Counted from the first letter of the stretch, positions 8,744-17,962 are shown. The stretch is 64,000 bases of DNA from Enterococcus larvae (GCF_017830045.1 NZ_JAEDXU010000002.1:469109-533108), one strand, 5' to 3'. Numbers and translations: made by a program. Notes: a model not told the origin generated them from the sequence alone.

Positions 8744-10270
8744 CTAAGTTGTCAGTATTTTCCGAGGCTGTAGACGAATGATGCCGATTGATGATAGTAG
8801 TATAGAACCAAAGCTGATCAGGATACCCATACCAGCCAGCATGACGATTTGGTCAGCAGTCACTGTGATATCCATTTCCTGAATTTCCTGTGCGGCTTCC
8901 TGAGAGCTGGCACCAATACTACCGAAGTTGCCTCCACCTCTGTTGCCGCTAGGTCCGCCTTGCCCCATTTCGTTATCATTTGAAGCCGTTTGTGTAGATT
9001 CTGTCTGCTGTTCAAGCAGCTGCTCGCCGATAACATTTCCAACAATGTTTCCGCTGAACGATGCTACGACTAATGCAAACAACATACACACCAGAATTTC
9101 TGTAAAGAATTGCATGATCACTTTCACTCTTGCCTCACCCATTGAAAGAAGTACACCAATTTCGTATCTTCTTTCGCGAATGGTCATCATGACAATCAAT
9201 GTCAAAATAATCACACCAGCTACCGCCACTAAAACAACGATATTCGTTGCAAAGCTGGCAACATTGTTTAATGGCTGCAGCATTTGCTGATACATTTGAT
9301 CATTTGTCTGCAAGCTGAATGTTTCTGTATCAACTAGCTTCTCAGCTTCTGCTACGAACTGATCCATACTTTCAGGATCTGACAATGTATAGGAAGCAGA
9401 ATCGATTGTCCCCTCAGAATCATCGCCTTTTAATGTATTTGCGAAAGTATATGAGCTATAGAGCATATTTGCAGGATTCAAAAAGTTGAACATCGTGCCC
9501 ATGCTGCTGCTGCTTTCAGATGTTTCATAGATTCCTTTGATTGTTACTTCATAAGTTGTCTCTTCATCCTCGGGGCTTGTAATTGTGAATGTATCTCCTA
9601 CACTCAATTCGTTTGCTTCCGCAAGTGTCTGTTCAATTACAATATTATTTGTTCCCTCATCCTCTGCGGTAATTGCTTCGCCTTCAACGATGCTTGATGT
9701 TCCTTCGGAAAACCCAGAATACATTGACAGCTCCATGACACCTGTCACTTGAAAATCGCTTTGCATCATCGCAGCTGCACCGCCGGCTTCTCCGCCTCCC
9801 ATCATTTCTCCACCAGGAGCGCCTCCCATCATTCCTTCGCCTTCTGTTGCTGTAGACGAGGAGGCCGCAGTATTTTCATCCTCTGAATCATCTGAGCTGG
9901 AAATTGGTGTAATATCATCTGTTGCTCCTGCAGACGATGATGAGATAAAGGAATAGCTTTTCACATTATCCAATGCAGAAATTTTTTCTGCATCCTCTAA
10001 ATTTACCGGTGTAACAGTAAAACTGCTAGGGTCCGGCCTTTCACTTCCATCCTCGCCTTCTGAACGCTCCATTCCATTCTGGCGATTAGTCGACAGTGTT
10101 ACTGTCGCTCCAACACTCTTCTTAGCATTTTCAGTTGCTGATAAGGCTGCACTTCGAATCGTCAGCCCCGCTAAGACAAAAATCAAGATTGCAGAAAATA
10201 CTGCACTTAACAGTAATGTCCTTCCCTTTTTTGCCTTCATACTTAATAATGCTCGTCTTATAAAATCCAT
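8744..10270 (-). CDS. FtsX/MacB-type ABC permease with Met/Gly-rich insert
   Basis: The 508-aa permease has an N-terminal membrane helix, a large extracellular MacB-like domain, and three C-terminal helices of the FtsX fold (FATNIVVLVAVAGVIILTL onward). ATG at 10270 is chosen because TAGGAGG lies 6 bp upstream; the longer reading from 10297 lacks a site. Unusual are two low-complexity stretches: a Met/Gly/Ala-rich segment (MMGGAPGGEMMGGG) in the extracellular domain, and a Gly/Asn-rich stretch (QGGPSGNRGGGNFG) between the last helices. It acts with the ATPase downstream. Confidence 0.88.
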   Translation of the reverse strand: MDFIRRALLSMKAKKGRTLLLSAVFSAILIFVLAGLTIRSAALSATENAKKSVGATVTLSTNRQNGMERSEGEDGSERPDPSSFTVTPVNLEDAEKISALDNVKSYSFISSSSAGATDDITPISSSDDSEDENTAASSSTATEGEGMMGGAPGGEMMGGGEAGGAAAMMQSDFQVTGVMELSMYSGFSEGTSSIVEGEAITAEDEGTNNIVIEQTLAEANELSVGDTFTITSPEDEETTYEVTIKGIYETSESSSSMGTMFNFLNPANMLYSSYTFANTLKGDDSEGTIDSASYTLSDPESMDQFVAEAEKLVDTETFSLQTNDQMYQQMLQPLNNVASFATNIVVLVAVAGVIILTLIVMMTIRERRYEIGVLLSMGEARVKVIMQFFTEILVCMLFALVVASFSGNIVGNVIGEQLLEQQTESTQTASNDNEMGQGGPSGNRGGGNFGSIGASSQEAAQEIQEMDITVTADQIVMLAGMGILISFGSILLSSIGIIRLQPRKILTT

Positions 10271-10433
10271 ATAATAGCCTCCTAGCCAAATAATCATGTT
10301 GGAACAAGTAACACTTTATTCTTATCAGCTTAAATAGAACTTAAAAATACCGATCTCATCTTCATCTTGCAAAAGAATTCGAAAAATGATTAAATGGAAC
10401 TGTCTCAGAATTATTTTAGAGAGGAAAAAAATA

Positions 10434-11570
10434 GTGGAGAAAAAGAAAATAGGCTTTTATGGTTCGATTTTCTTTATTTGTTTCTTTTTGATCATTGTCT
10501 TCTTCTTTTCTACACATACCTTTGATTATGCTGTAGAACAAGAAAGTCAATCATCTACTTCAGTATCTGCTCTTGAGTCAACGACCCCATCAGATATTGA
10601 ACAAGCTATAGAGTCGAATCAAGAAACGTTTGATTCACAGGCAATTTTTGATGCTTCGATCGCTTTGGGTTCTGTCGATTCAGTAACACAGGATAGTGCT
10701 TCTGCACAAGCAATGATCAGGACAGATATTCAACCGTCCATAAGTAACGCTTCTGAACAGGCTTTAGTAACTGATGAATCAGAAATGCCTGTCGAAGATA
10801 GTAAAACAACGGCTGAAAAGAAGTTCTATGAGCAAGTGCAAAAAGCAATAGACAAGGCCTCTGCTTCCTTTGATGGAACAATGGCCATCACTTACGTAGA
10901 TCTGACAACAGAAACTCAGCTCTCTATCAATGATGAAAAAGAATTCTATACAGCCAGTACAATCAAGGTTCCCTTAGCAATGATGGTTGCAGACAAAGTA
11001 AATGAAGGCGTATTGAAATGGACTGATAAAATCACCTATAAAGAGGATACCGACTACGAAGAAGGAACAGGGCGAATCCTCAATGATATCCAGCCTTCAT
11101 ACACTTTACAGACCTTGCAGGAGTACAACATCACCTATTCAGATAATATTGCTAAAAATATGCTCTATGGTCTTTTCGGTGGCAATGATCAGGCAAAACG
11201 GCAGCTGTACAGATACTTTTTCAATAGAGAAGCAGATGTTGAAGATACCAAGTTCACTTCGGCAGATGGCGCTGAAATTCTTTTAAGGCTTTATGAAGAA
11301 AAAGAAACAAACAAAGAATATCAAAAAATCTATGATTACATGAAAAAAACAGTTTTCCACGAACGACTGGAAACTTCCCTTACAACTGGGAAAGTCGCTC
11401 ATAAAATCGGCTCCTATGATAACGATATTCATGATATAGGTATTCTTGAATCCTCTCACCCATTCATCCTCTCGGTTTTTACCAATGGAGAAAATGGGAA
11501 GGAAGCTATCTCAGCAATTACCGATCAACTGTGGAAGCTGCAGGAAGAGCAATATCCTACCAGTAATTAA
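10434..11570 (+). CDS. Membrane-anchored serine beta-lactamase-like hydrolase
   Basis: A class A beta-lactamase fold follows an N-terminal membrane helix (about 7-27) and a Ser/Thr/Gln-rich linker (to about 125), so the enzyme is outside the cell near the wall. The three catalytic motifs are present: STIK (175-178), SDN (236-238) and KIG (324-326, in place of KTG). The short, divergent form matches the Beta-lactamase2 family, and its members need not hydrolyse beta-lactams. GTG at 10434 is chosen because GAGAGGA lies just upstream; the longer ORF from 10386 lacks a ribosome site. It is a single gene with its own terminator. Confidence 0.82.
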   Translation: MEKKKIGFYGSIFFICFFLIIVFFFSTHTFDYAVEQESQSSTSVSALESTTPSDIEQAIESNQETFDSQAIFDASIALGSVDSVTQDSASAQAMIRTDIQPSISNASEQALVTDESEMPVEDSKTTAEKKFYEQVQKAIDKASASFDGTMAITYVDLTTETQLSINDEKEFYTASTIKVPLAMMVADKVNEGVLKWTDKITYKEDTDYEEGTGRILNDIQPSYTLQTLQEYNITYSDNIAKNMLYGLFGGNDQAKRQLYRYFFNREADVEDTKFTSADGAEILLRLYEEKETNKEYQKIYDYMKKTVFHERLETSLTTGKVAHKIGSYDNDIHDIGILESSHPFILSVFTNGENGKEAISAITDQLWKLQEEQYPTSN

Positions 11571-11573
11571 AAG

Positions 11574-11606
11574 AACAGTACGCAAATCTTGCGTGCTGTT
11601 TTTTTA
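11574..11606 (+). terminator. Terminator of the serine hydrolase gene
   Basis: AACAGTACGCAA pairs with TTGCGTGCTGTT (one G-T pair) over a 3-nt loop, followed by a run of seven T. Confidence 0.85.
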
Positions 11607-11667
11607 TTGAGCAAACTTCCCTTTTATTTTTTTCAATCAGGAGCGACTCTTTTTAATAGTAATCCAT

Positions 11668-11682
11668 TGATAATGATTATCA
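11668..11682. promoter_or_regulatory. Perfect Fur-type box (7-1-7)
   Basis: TGATAATGATTATCA is an exact match to the B. subtilis 7-1-7 Fur consensus TGATAATNATTATCA. PerR and Zur boxes differ at the ends (TTATAAT, TCGTAAT). It lies about 140 bp upstream of the P-type ATPase. Confidence 0.75.
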
Positions 11683-11732
11683 TTACAGATTAGAAAAAAT
11701 ACAATTAAAAACCTTTATAAATAGCTATTTTT

Positions 11733-11811
11733 CTAATTGATAACCACTATCGTTCTCAATTAGATATATTTATTATCAATTAGAGTATATTCTGTGTTAT
11801 GCTCTAATTGA
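11733..11811. repeat. Array of four CTAATTGA half-sites before the ATPase
   Basis: CTAATTGA occurs at 11733-11740 and 11804-11811, and its complement TCAATTAG at 11756-11763 and 11776-11783. The sites form two inverted pairs across the promoter zone and end at the ribosome site. This looks like a multi-site operator, or a hairpin in the leader RNA. The protein that would bind is unknown. Confidence 0.45.
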
Positions 11812-11824
11812 GGAGGCGATCATC

Positions 11825-13741
11825 ATGAAATTATCAAAAGAAAAACAGGCATTATTAGCTACTACCCTGTGCTTTCTATTTATGGTTGCCGGTTTGATCA
11901 TGGAAAAAATCGGCCTAACTATTTACCCAACAGCATTTATACTGGCTATACTATTCGGTGGTTTCAAACAGACCAAGGAAGGTATTATTGACACATTTGA
12001 AAACAAGCATTTGAATGTTGACTTACTTATGGCCTTGGCAGCAATTGGCGCTTGTATTATCGGCAATTGGTTTGAAGGAGCTATGCTGACCTTCATTTTC
12101 TGCCTTAGTGGTGCGTTAGAAGAATATGCAACAAATAAAAGTAAAAAAGAAATATCCAACCTGATTAATCTACAACCTGAAACAGCTTTGAGATTACACA
12201 ACAACCAGACTGAAGAGGTTCCCGTCAGTGAGCTCCAGATAGGCGATCAGCTTTTGGTACCAAAAGGAGCTGGGGTGCCAATCGATGGTATTCTTTTAAA
12301 TGGAAACAGCTCTATTGACGAAGCTGCGGTTAGCGGAGAATCGATTCCAGTCGACAAGAAAGACGGTGATGAGCTTTTTGGCGGAACAATCAACCTAGGA
12401 GAAGCCTTTACCATGACTGTCACAAAAGACAGTGAAGATACCTTGTTTGCAAAAATCATTCGACTTGTGAACGAAGCGCAGAACACACCTTCACAGACAG
12501 CAAGCTTTATTAGCCGAATTGAAAATATTTATGTCAAAGCCGTTTTGATCATTATTCCCTTGATGATCTTCATCCCTTATCTTTTTCTTGGATGGAGCTG
12601 GGATGAGAGCTTCTATCGGGGGATGGTTTTATTAGTAGTTGCTTCCCCTTGTGCTCTTGTTGCTTCAGCCACACCCGCCACACTAGCGGCTATTTCAAAC
12701 GGCGCCAGAAATGGTGTACTATTCAAGGGTGGCGTCTATCTGGAAAATCTTGCTGAATTACGAGCAATTGCTTTTGATAAAACAGGGACATTGACCGAAG
12801 GAGCACCAACAGTTACGAATGCAGTCTTTCTAAGCGATAACAAGGAAGGACTCGATATTTTACTTTCTATGGAACAGAAATCTACCCATCCGTTAGCTCA
12901 AGCAATTCTGGCTTATTATAAGGATGAGTCCATTCCGTTATTCGAAGACCTGACCGTTCGCAATGTTATCGGCTTTGGGATGGAAGCCGATGTATCAGGA
13001 TCTGTCTGGCGAATCGGGAAGCAAACCTTTTCTGAAACAGCACCCTTCTCAGAAGAATTGCTTCAAGAAATCGAAGCTCTTCACAATGAAGGAAAAACAG
13101 TGATTTATCTATTTAAAGACGATCAACTTGCTGCCTATTTTGGTTTATTGGACTTACCTAAATCGGAGGCTTATCAGGTTCTTGCTTATTTTACTGAAAA
13201 TGATATTCACACTACAATGATTACCGGAGATCATTTAAAAACAGCTGAAGCCGTTGGAAAAGCTCTTCCAATCAATGAGATCCATGCAAATTGTCTACCA
13301 GAGGATAAAACTCGCTTGATCAAAGAGCAAAAAGAGAAATATGGTGTCAACGGTATGGTCGGTGATGGTATCAATGATGCACCGGCACTTGCAAATGCTG
13401 CGATTGGCGTGGCGATGGGTGAAGGAACAGATGTAGCGATGGATGTTGCAGATGTTGTACTTATGAAAAACGATTTGGAAAAACTGCAAATGAGTCACAT
13501 TTTATCGAAGAAGCTGAAACGGATCGTTACTCAAAACATTGTTTTCTCTGCAGCGGTCATATTACTACTGATTCTTTCCAATCTATTTCAAGTCATTAAT
13601 CTGCCCCTTGGCGTGATCGGACATGAAGGAAGTACTATTTTAGTTATCCTAAATGGATTAAGATTATTGAAAACAATTCCAGTACATCCTACTGATGAAC
13701 AAAAAGGTATTAAACATCAGAAACTGGCTGAAAGTCATTAG
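11825..13741 (+). CDS. P1B-4-type metal-transporting ATPase (Fe/Zn/Co efflux)
   Basis: This 638-aa membrane pump has no N-terminal metal-binding domain. SPC (274-276) replaces the CPC of copper and CPx pumps. D318 in DKTGTLTEG is the phosphorylated Asp, followed by the HP motif (STHPLAQ) and GDGINDAP. HEGST (600-604) in the last helices completes the P1B-4 signature. P1B-4 pumps of Firmicutes include the iron effluxers PfeT/ZosA and FrvA, controlled by PerR or Fur. The Fur box upstream supports ferrous iron efflux, but cobalt or zinc cannot be excluded. GAGGAGG precedes the ATG. Confidence 0.9.
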   Translation: MKLSKEKQALLATTLCFLFMVAGLIMEKIGLTIYPTAFILAILFGGFKQTKEGIIDTFENKHLNVDLLMALAAIGACIIGNWFEGAMLTFIFCLSGALEEYATNKSKKEISNLINLQPETALRLHNNQTEEVPVSELQIGDQLLVPKGAGVPIDGILLNGNSSIDEAAVSGESIPVDKKDGDELFGGTINLGEAFTMTVTKDSEDTLFAKIIRLVNEAQNTPSQTASFISRIENIYVKAVLIIIPLMIFIPYLFLGWSWDESFYRGMVLLVVASPCALVASATPATLAAISNGARNGVLFKGGVYLENLAELRAIAFDKTGTLTEGAPTVTNAVFLSDNKEGLDILLSMEQKSTHPLAQAILAYYKDESIPLFEDLTVRNVIGFGMEADVSGSVWRIGKQTFSETAPFSEELLQEIEALHNEGKTVIYLFKDDQLAAYFGLLDLPKSEAYQVLAYFTENDIHTTMITGDHLKTAEAVGKALPINEIHANCLPEDKTRLIKEQKEKYGVNGMVGDGINDAPALANAAIGVAMGEGTDVAMDVADVVLMKNDLEKLQMSHILSKKLKRIVTQNIVFSAAVILLLILSNLFQVINLPLGVIGHEGSTILVILNGLRLLKTIPVHPTDEQKGIKHQKLAESH

Positions 13742-13769
13742 CTTTATTGATGTTAACCACCAACAGAAT

Positions 13770-13819
13770 AAACAGAGAAACAGCTCAGCCGAAGTATCGG
13801 CTGAGCTGTTTCTCTGTTT
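13770..13819. terminator. Perfect 23-bp bidirectional terminator
   Basis: Two perfect 23-nt arms (13770-13792 and 13797-13819; left arm begins AAACAGAGAAACAGCTCAGC) with a 4-nt loop. The hairpin lies between the convergent ATPase and epimerase genes and overlaps the epimerase stop codon. Confidence 0.8.
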
Positions 13820-14915
13820 AAAGTTTTTCTTCAAGGATATCTGCGATTCGTTTTGAAGCCAGTCCATCACCATATGGGTTACTGGCATGACTCATCCGTT
13901 CGTACTCCTGAGGGTCCTCCAACAGCTGCTTGAAATTCTTATAGATGGTTTCTTCATCTGTTCCGACCAGCTTGAGAGTTCCCGCTGCAATCCCCTCCGG
14001 ACGTTCTGTCGTATCTCTCATAACTAGAACCGGCTTACCTAATGAAGGAGCTTCTTCTTGAATCCCACCACTATCCGTTAATATCAAATAGCTTCTTTCC
14101 ATAAAATTGTGGAAATCAACGACCTCTAAAGGTTCGATCAAACGAATCCGATCATCCCCGGAAAGATATTTATCAGCAATCTCTCGTACCTTAGGATTCA
14201 AGTGTATCGGGTAAATGGCCTTGACATCTTCATGCTCATCAACGATTCGTCTGATTGCCCGGAACATATGCTCCATCGGCTCTCCTAGATTCTCTCTTCG
14301 ATGTGCTGTTATCAAGATCAACCGATCAGTCCCTACCCAGTCCAACTCTGCATTATGGTATGAAGACTTCACTGTCGTTTCCAGAGCATCAATTGCCGTA
14401 TTCCCTGTCACATAAATATCAGAAGCCTGCTTCCCTTCCTTCAGCAAGTGTTCCTTTGCTGTTTCTGTTGGTGCAAAATGAAATTTGCTGATCAATCCTA
14501 CTGCCTGACGATTAAATTCTTCTGGAAATGGAGAATAAATATTGTAGGTTCTTAGCCCAGCCTCTACATGCCCCACCGGAATTTGCAGGTAGAAGCAAGC
14601 TAGTCCTGTCGCGAAAGTTGTTGTTGTATCACCATGCACCAATACAACATCCGGCTTCTCCAGTTCCAGTACCTTCTTTATGTTTAATAGAATGGCACTG
14701 GTCACATCGAATAATGTCTGGTTCGCTTTCATTACAGATAGGTCATAGTCCGGCTTTACATCAAATACATTCAATACTTGATCCAGCATCTCTCTATGCT
14801 GTCCAGTCACGCAAACCTTGACCTCCAAGCTTTTACGACTTTTCAACTCATTGACTAAGGGACACATTTTGATAGCCTCAGGTCTTGTGCCAAAAACTAA
14901 TAATACTTTTTTCAT
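13818..14915 (-). CDS. UDP-N-acetylglucosamine 2-epimerase
   Basis: The 365-aa enzyme interconverts UDP-GlcNAc and UDP-ManNAc in the cytoplasm (WecB/MnaA family), supplying ManNAc for teichoic-acid linkage units or capsules. Family signatures visible are GTRPEAIKM at the N-terminus, HVEAGLRT, ITAHRRENLG, LTDSGGIQEEA and RDTTERPEG. AGGGGAGC lies before the ATG. It follows the exopolysaccharide operon on the same strand after a 112-bp gap with a hairpin, so it may be the last member or a separate gene. Confidence 0.94.
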   Translation of the reverse strand: MKKVLLVFGTRPEAIKMCPLVNELKSRKSLEVKVCVTGQHREMLDQVLNVFDVKPDYDLSVMKANQTLFDVTSAILLNIKKVLELEKPDVVLVHGDTTTTFATGLACFYLQIPVGHVEAGLRTYNIYSPFPEEFNRQAVGLISKFHFAPTETAKEHLLKEGKQASDIYVTGNTAIDALETTVKSSYHNAELDWVGTDRLILITAHRRENLGEPMEHMFRAIRRIVDEHEDVKAIYPIHLNPKVREIADKYLSGDDRIRLIEPLEVVDFHNFMERSYLILTDSGGIQEEAPSLGKPVLVMRDTTERPEGIAAGTLKLVGTDEETIYKNFKQLLEDPQEYERMSHASNPYGDGLASKRIADILEEKL

Positions 14916-14969
14916 TCTGCTTCGCTCCCCTTCTATTCAATATTCCATGAATGCCTACTCACGACTGCT

Positions 14970-15007
14970 CTTATTGAAACGGTCTTGCTTAGACCCATTT
15001 CAATAAG
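14970..15007. terminator. Hairpin between the eps operon and epimerase
   Basis: CTTATTGAAA and TTTCAATAAG flank an inner GGTCT/AGACC pair. On the minus strand no T-run follows, so read-through from the eps operon into the epimerase is possible; it may be a processing or attenuation hairpin. Confidence 0.4.
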
Positions 15008-15027
15008 TCACATCTCTTTTTTATTCT

Positions 15028-15879
15028 TCAGACATCATACTGCAACTCTTTGATTCCTGCCGCCAAAAGATCTGTTGATGTTTTGTTTTCTTCTTTATCG
15101 TAATTAGAAATTGAAATAACCAACTCTATTTTGACACTACCAAGAATCTCTGATATAGCAGCTTTTTTTTGGAAATCCTCCTTCAATCGAGCGCGTATGA
15201 TTTTCAATTCATTGATTTCATGAAAAGTCAGGATTCCCCAAGTCGGAACACTGTGATCAATAATATACTTGAAATTCTGTTCATTGAAATAGGTATTGAC
15301 CTGTTCCGTAATGAGGTGAATCAGCTCTTTTGTTTGATCGTTAGTTAATCTGCTTTTTAGACTGTCCCAATACCGAACACGAATGACCATCATATTGAGG
15401 TGTGCTGGATGATCCTGTGTCCCCATCGATAACACCGCAAAGTCTTCATCAAACATGTTCAATGTTCGAAGATTTGTTTCCTGATCCAAAGCACTCAATC
15501 GTGTATTGTTTCGTTTCAGCCTGATATTTTCAGCGATTTGCTCCCTAAGCTGCAATGTAATCCCATAAATCAATAAACAAAGGACAGGCGGCACAATCAG
15601 CCAAAAAGCATAGCCTAAAGTAAAGCCGTCTTTATACATGCTGACATAAAAAACATAGACAAGCTGACCAAAGAAAAACAGCAGGTTAAAAATTAAGCCT
15701 GTCACAATATTGGTGAAATAAGTGATAATCACTAAAATGAATGTAATCATCAAACAGATGAGATTGAAGAAGAAAGTATTTGGACCAACTGACATAAAAA
15801 TTGCTGTCAGTAAAACAACAGTCATAAAGCCTAACAGACTGAGGTCCATGATTACGCCACGCTTGTTGTTATCATTCAT
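15028..15879 (-). CDS. Membrane protein with degenerate GGDEF domain
   Basis: The 283-aa protein begins with about five hydrophobic helices (10-115), then a soluble domain starting ALDQETNLRTLNMFDED, like the opening of diguanylate-cyclase domains (D-x-x-T-x-L). Where GGDEF is expected there is DHSVPTWGILTF, so the catalytic glycines and acids are absent and no I-site is visible. It is probably a non-catalytic regulator or structural part of the synthase next to it. ATG at 15879 is chosen because GAGGAGGG lies 7 bp upstream; it overlaps the bcsB-like gene by 8 bp. Confidence 0.75.
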   Translation of the reverse strand: MNDNNKRGVIMDLSLLGFMTVVLLTAIFMSVGPNTFFFNLICLMITFILVIITYFTNIVTGLIFNLLFFFGQLVYVFYVSMYKDGFTLGYAFWLIVPPVLCLLIYGITLQLREQIAENIRLKRNNTRLSALDQETNLRTLNMFDEDFAVLSMGTQDHPAHLNMMVIRVRYWDSLKSRLTNDQTKELIHLITEQVNTYFNEQNFKYIIDHSVPTWGILTFHEINELKIIRARLKEDFQKKAAISEILGSVKIELVISISNYDKEENKTSTDLLAAGIKELQYDV

Positions 15880-17953
15880 CACGATTCCCTCCTCTTTCAC
15901 CTGTATTGGAATAGTAACGCTTGATGATATAATATAGAACCAACGCTACCAGCACTACAGCTAATATGAAGACAACGCTATAAACTAACGCATCTCTTCG
16001 GCTGACAATTCTTGAAACAATAGATTCCTCTTCTTCTGCAGAAGCTTCTTTTTTGAAACGATAATCATATCGGCGATAGTCTGTATCTACAACAACAGCA
16101 TCTCCTTGATAAATAGACGTATTCGCCTGAGACTTCAACTGAGTAGATGCCAAATAGACATTTTCAGAATCAACACCTGTCAAAATAAGCGAAACTGCCT
16201 CTTTGTTATAGGGAGAAAACAGCAGTTGAGCTGTTCCTATACTCTTTCCGTATTCCGATTCAATACTTAGCTTCTCATTAGAAACAAAGGTATCAAAATC
16301 ATCGGAATATTGGAAATACAGCTCCTTGTTCAGCTTTTTGATCAACGGATTATCTTTAGGAGTACCCAAAATAATCAAATTGTGAGAAACCAGTTCATTT
16401 TTAGATGGTTCATCTTTATAAAAAGTGATGTCTCCTGTATTACTTTGCGTATAGTTCCCTAGAAGGTTAAGAACATTCGTTAATGCCTTGAAATAGTCTG
16501 CGTTCAGTTTTTCAGGTAGAACAATACCTAAATCAGCAAAGGTTTGGTTTTGGATAAAGATATTAGGGTAATTTGAAAACAATACTTCCTCGGATTCTTC
16601 CGTTTGTATAAATACATTGGAATCATTTTGAATCAGAGCCCACGGCGTATCTCCATTGTGCAGGATTTCCGGATTACTGACATTCAAATCGAATGCCACT
16701 TTAATGACAAAGGCATCTGATATTTCCAACCCATCTGGAAAGTTCAACTGCAGCTGATCTCCGTTAGCCTTGCTTTTACTTAATTTCTTACTTCCTACAG
16801 GTAGATCATTCACGTAAACAGTAACGAGTGAATGATCAAAATCCAAATTATCAGAATACTTCATATGAATATCAAGAGAGCTGCCATCGGCATTATTTCT
16901 ATCTACAGGCAGATCTACAAAATAGACTTGCTCTTGATGATAGCTGCCTACCAGTTGATCACCGCTGGAAGTCAAAGGAATATTCCCATCAAATTCCAAA
17001 GAAGAGGTAAAGGTTTTAGTATTGGCATCAATGACTTTCTCCGCTTTTTCAGTCTGAGTCATCAATTCTTCATTCGCAATATAGCGCCCGGCATTCATCA
17101 ATTGTGCTGTATCCTTTGATGTTGCCACCAGCACATGCTGGTCTTCTGTATTGAAAAATTTCAAAATCGCCTTGTCACTCACTTCTTTTTCATCAATCTG
17201 ACTCTTGTATTTGTCAGGCAGCTGGTCATAGCTGCTGATAACCAGTAAATAAGGCTTGTTCAATACATCTTTCTCATCTAAAGAATGCAAAGGTAAGTAA
17301 TTTTCACTCGTTGTGATGATTCTTGAGACCCCTGTTAATGCATAAGAAGCTGCGGAAAGCTCCTCAACTGATGCATTCTCCGGAACTACGATAGCGCTTT
17401 GCTGATTTGCAATCGTATCGGCTCCGGCAAAGTGATTATAAAACGAGTGGATCGTATTTTCCGGCAGAATCAAATCATACTGGAAGTTCACATTAGAGCC
17501 ATCATAGATGGTCAGCCAATTCGCAGGAGTCTGGACTAGCTTGTAGCTGTCGGAGCCTTCTGCATTAACGATCTGACCTTCAATCGTAAGCGTATTTGAA
17601 CCGCTGATCAAATCCAAGGGGATGTCGATCGTCTCCGTTTGAATGTCTGTTGTTTTGCCAGGACGCCACGAGTAAAATTTGACCCCGTTGACAGCCACTG
17701 TAATATCAGAGTTTTCTTCATTTTCCAGCTGGGTGATTTGGTATTTTAGATTGAATGTCGCTTTTTTAACATCCCAATAATCAATTTTGGTGAAGTACAT
17801 CGTTGCTTTAACAGAGGTTCCTGTCAAAGAACTGGTTACATTTTGAAACGGTTGACTAAAGGTATGGTTACTCTGCTCCTCAGTTTCTGCATGTGCTGTA
17901 GCTGGAACACCTATAAATAAACAAACAGCTATAAATACAAATAATTTTTTCAT
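15872..17953 (-). CDS. BcsB-like exopolysaccharide synthase subunit
   Basis: This 693-aa protein resembles the cellulose-synthase regulatory subunit BcsB. It has a signal peptide (about 1-22), extracellular beta-rich carbohydrate-binding segments (DITVAVNGVKFYSW; VTVYVNDLPVGSKKL) alternating with flavodoxin-like ones, and a single C-terminal membrane helix (about 660-682). In cellulose synthase, BcsB contacts the synthase BcsA and guides the polymer outward; here it would sit on the outer face of the single membrane. The second ATG (17953) is 6 bp after GAGGG. It lies 9 bp downstream of the glycosyltransferase gene in the same operon. Confidence 0.8.
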   Translation of the reverse strand: MKKLFVFIAVCLFIGVPATAHAETEEQSNHTFSQPFQNVTSSLTGTSVKATMYFTKIDYWDVKKATFNLKYQITQLENEENSDITVAVNGVKFYSWRPGKTTDIQTETIDIPLDLISGSNTLTIEGQIVNAEGSDSYKLVQTPANWLTIYDGSNVNFQYDLILPENTIHSFYNHFAGADTIANQQSAIVVPENASVEELSAASYALTGVSRIITTSENYLPLHSLDEKDVLNKPYLLVISSYDQLPDKYKSQIDEKEVSDKAILKFFNTEDQHVLVATSKDTAQLMNAGRYIANEELMTQTEKAEKVIDANTKTFTSSLEFDGNIPLTSSGDQLVGSYHQEQVYFVDLPVDRNNADGSSLDIHMKYSDNLDFDHSLVTVYVNDLPVGSKKLSKSKANGDQLQLNFPDGLEISDAFVIKVAFDLNVSNPEILHNGDTPWALIQNDSNVFIQTEESEEVLFSNYPNIFIQNQTFADLGIVLPEKLNADYFKALTNVLNLLGNYTQSNTGDITFYKDEPSKNELVSHNLIILGTPKDNPLIKKLNKELYFQYSDDFDTFVSNEKLSIESEYGKSIGTAQLLFSPYNKEAVSLILTGVDSENVYLASTQLKSQANTSIYQGDAVVVDTDYRRYDYRFKKEASAEEEESIVSRIVSRRDALVYSVVFILAVVLVALVLYYIIKRYYSNTGERGGNRDE

Positions 17954-17962
17954 CTTCATCCC

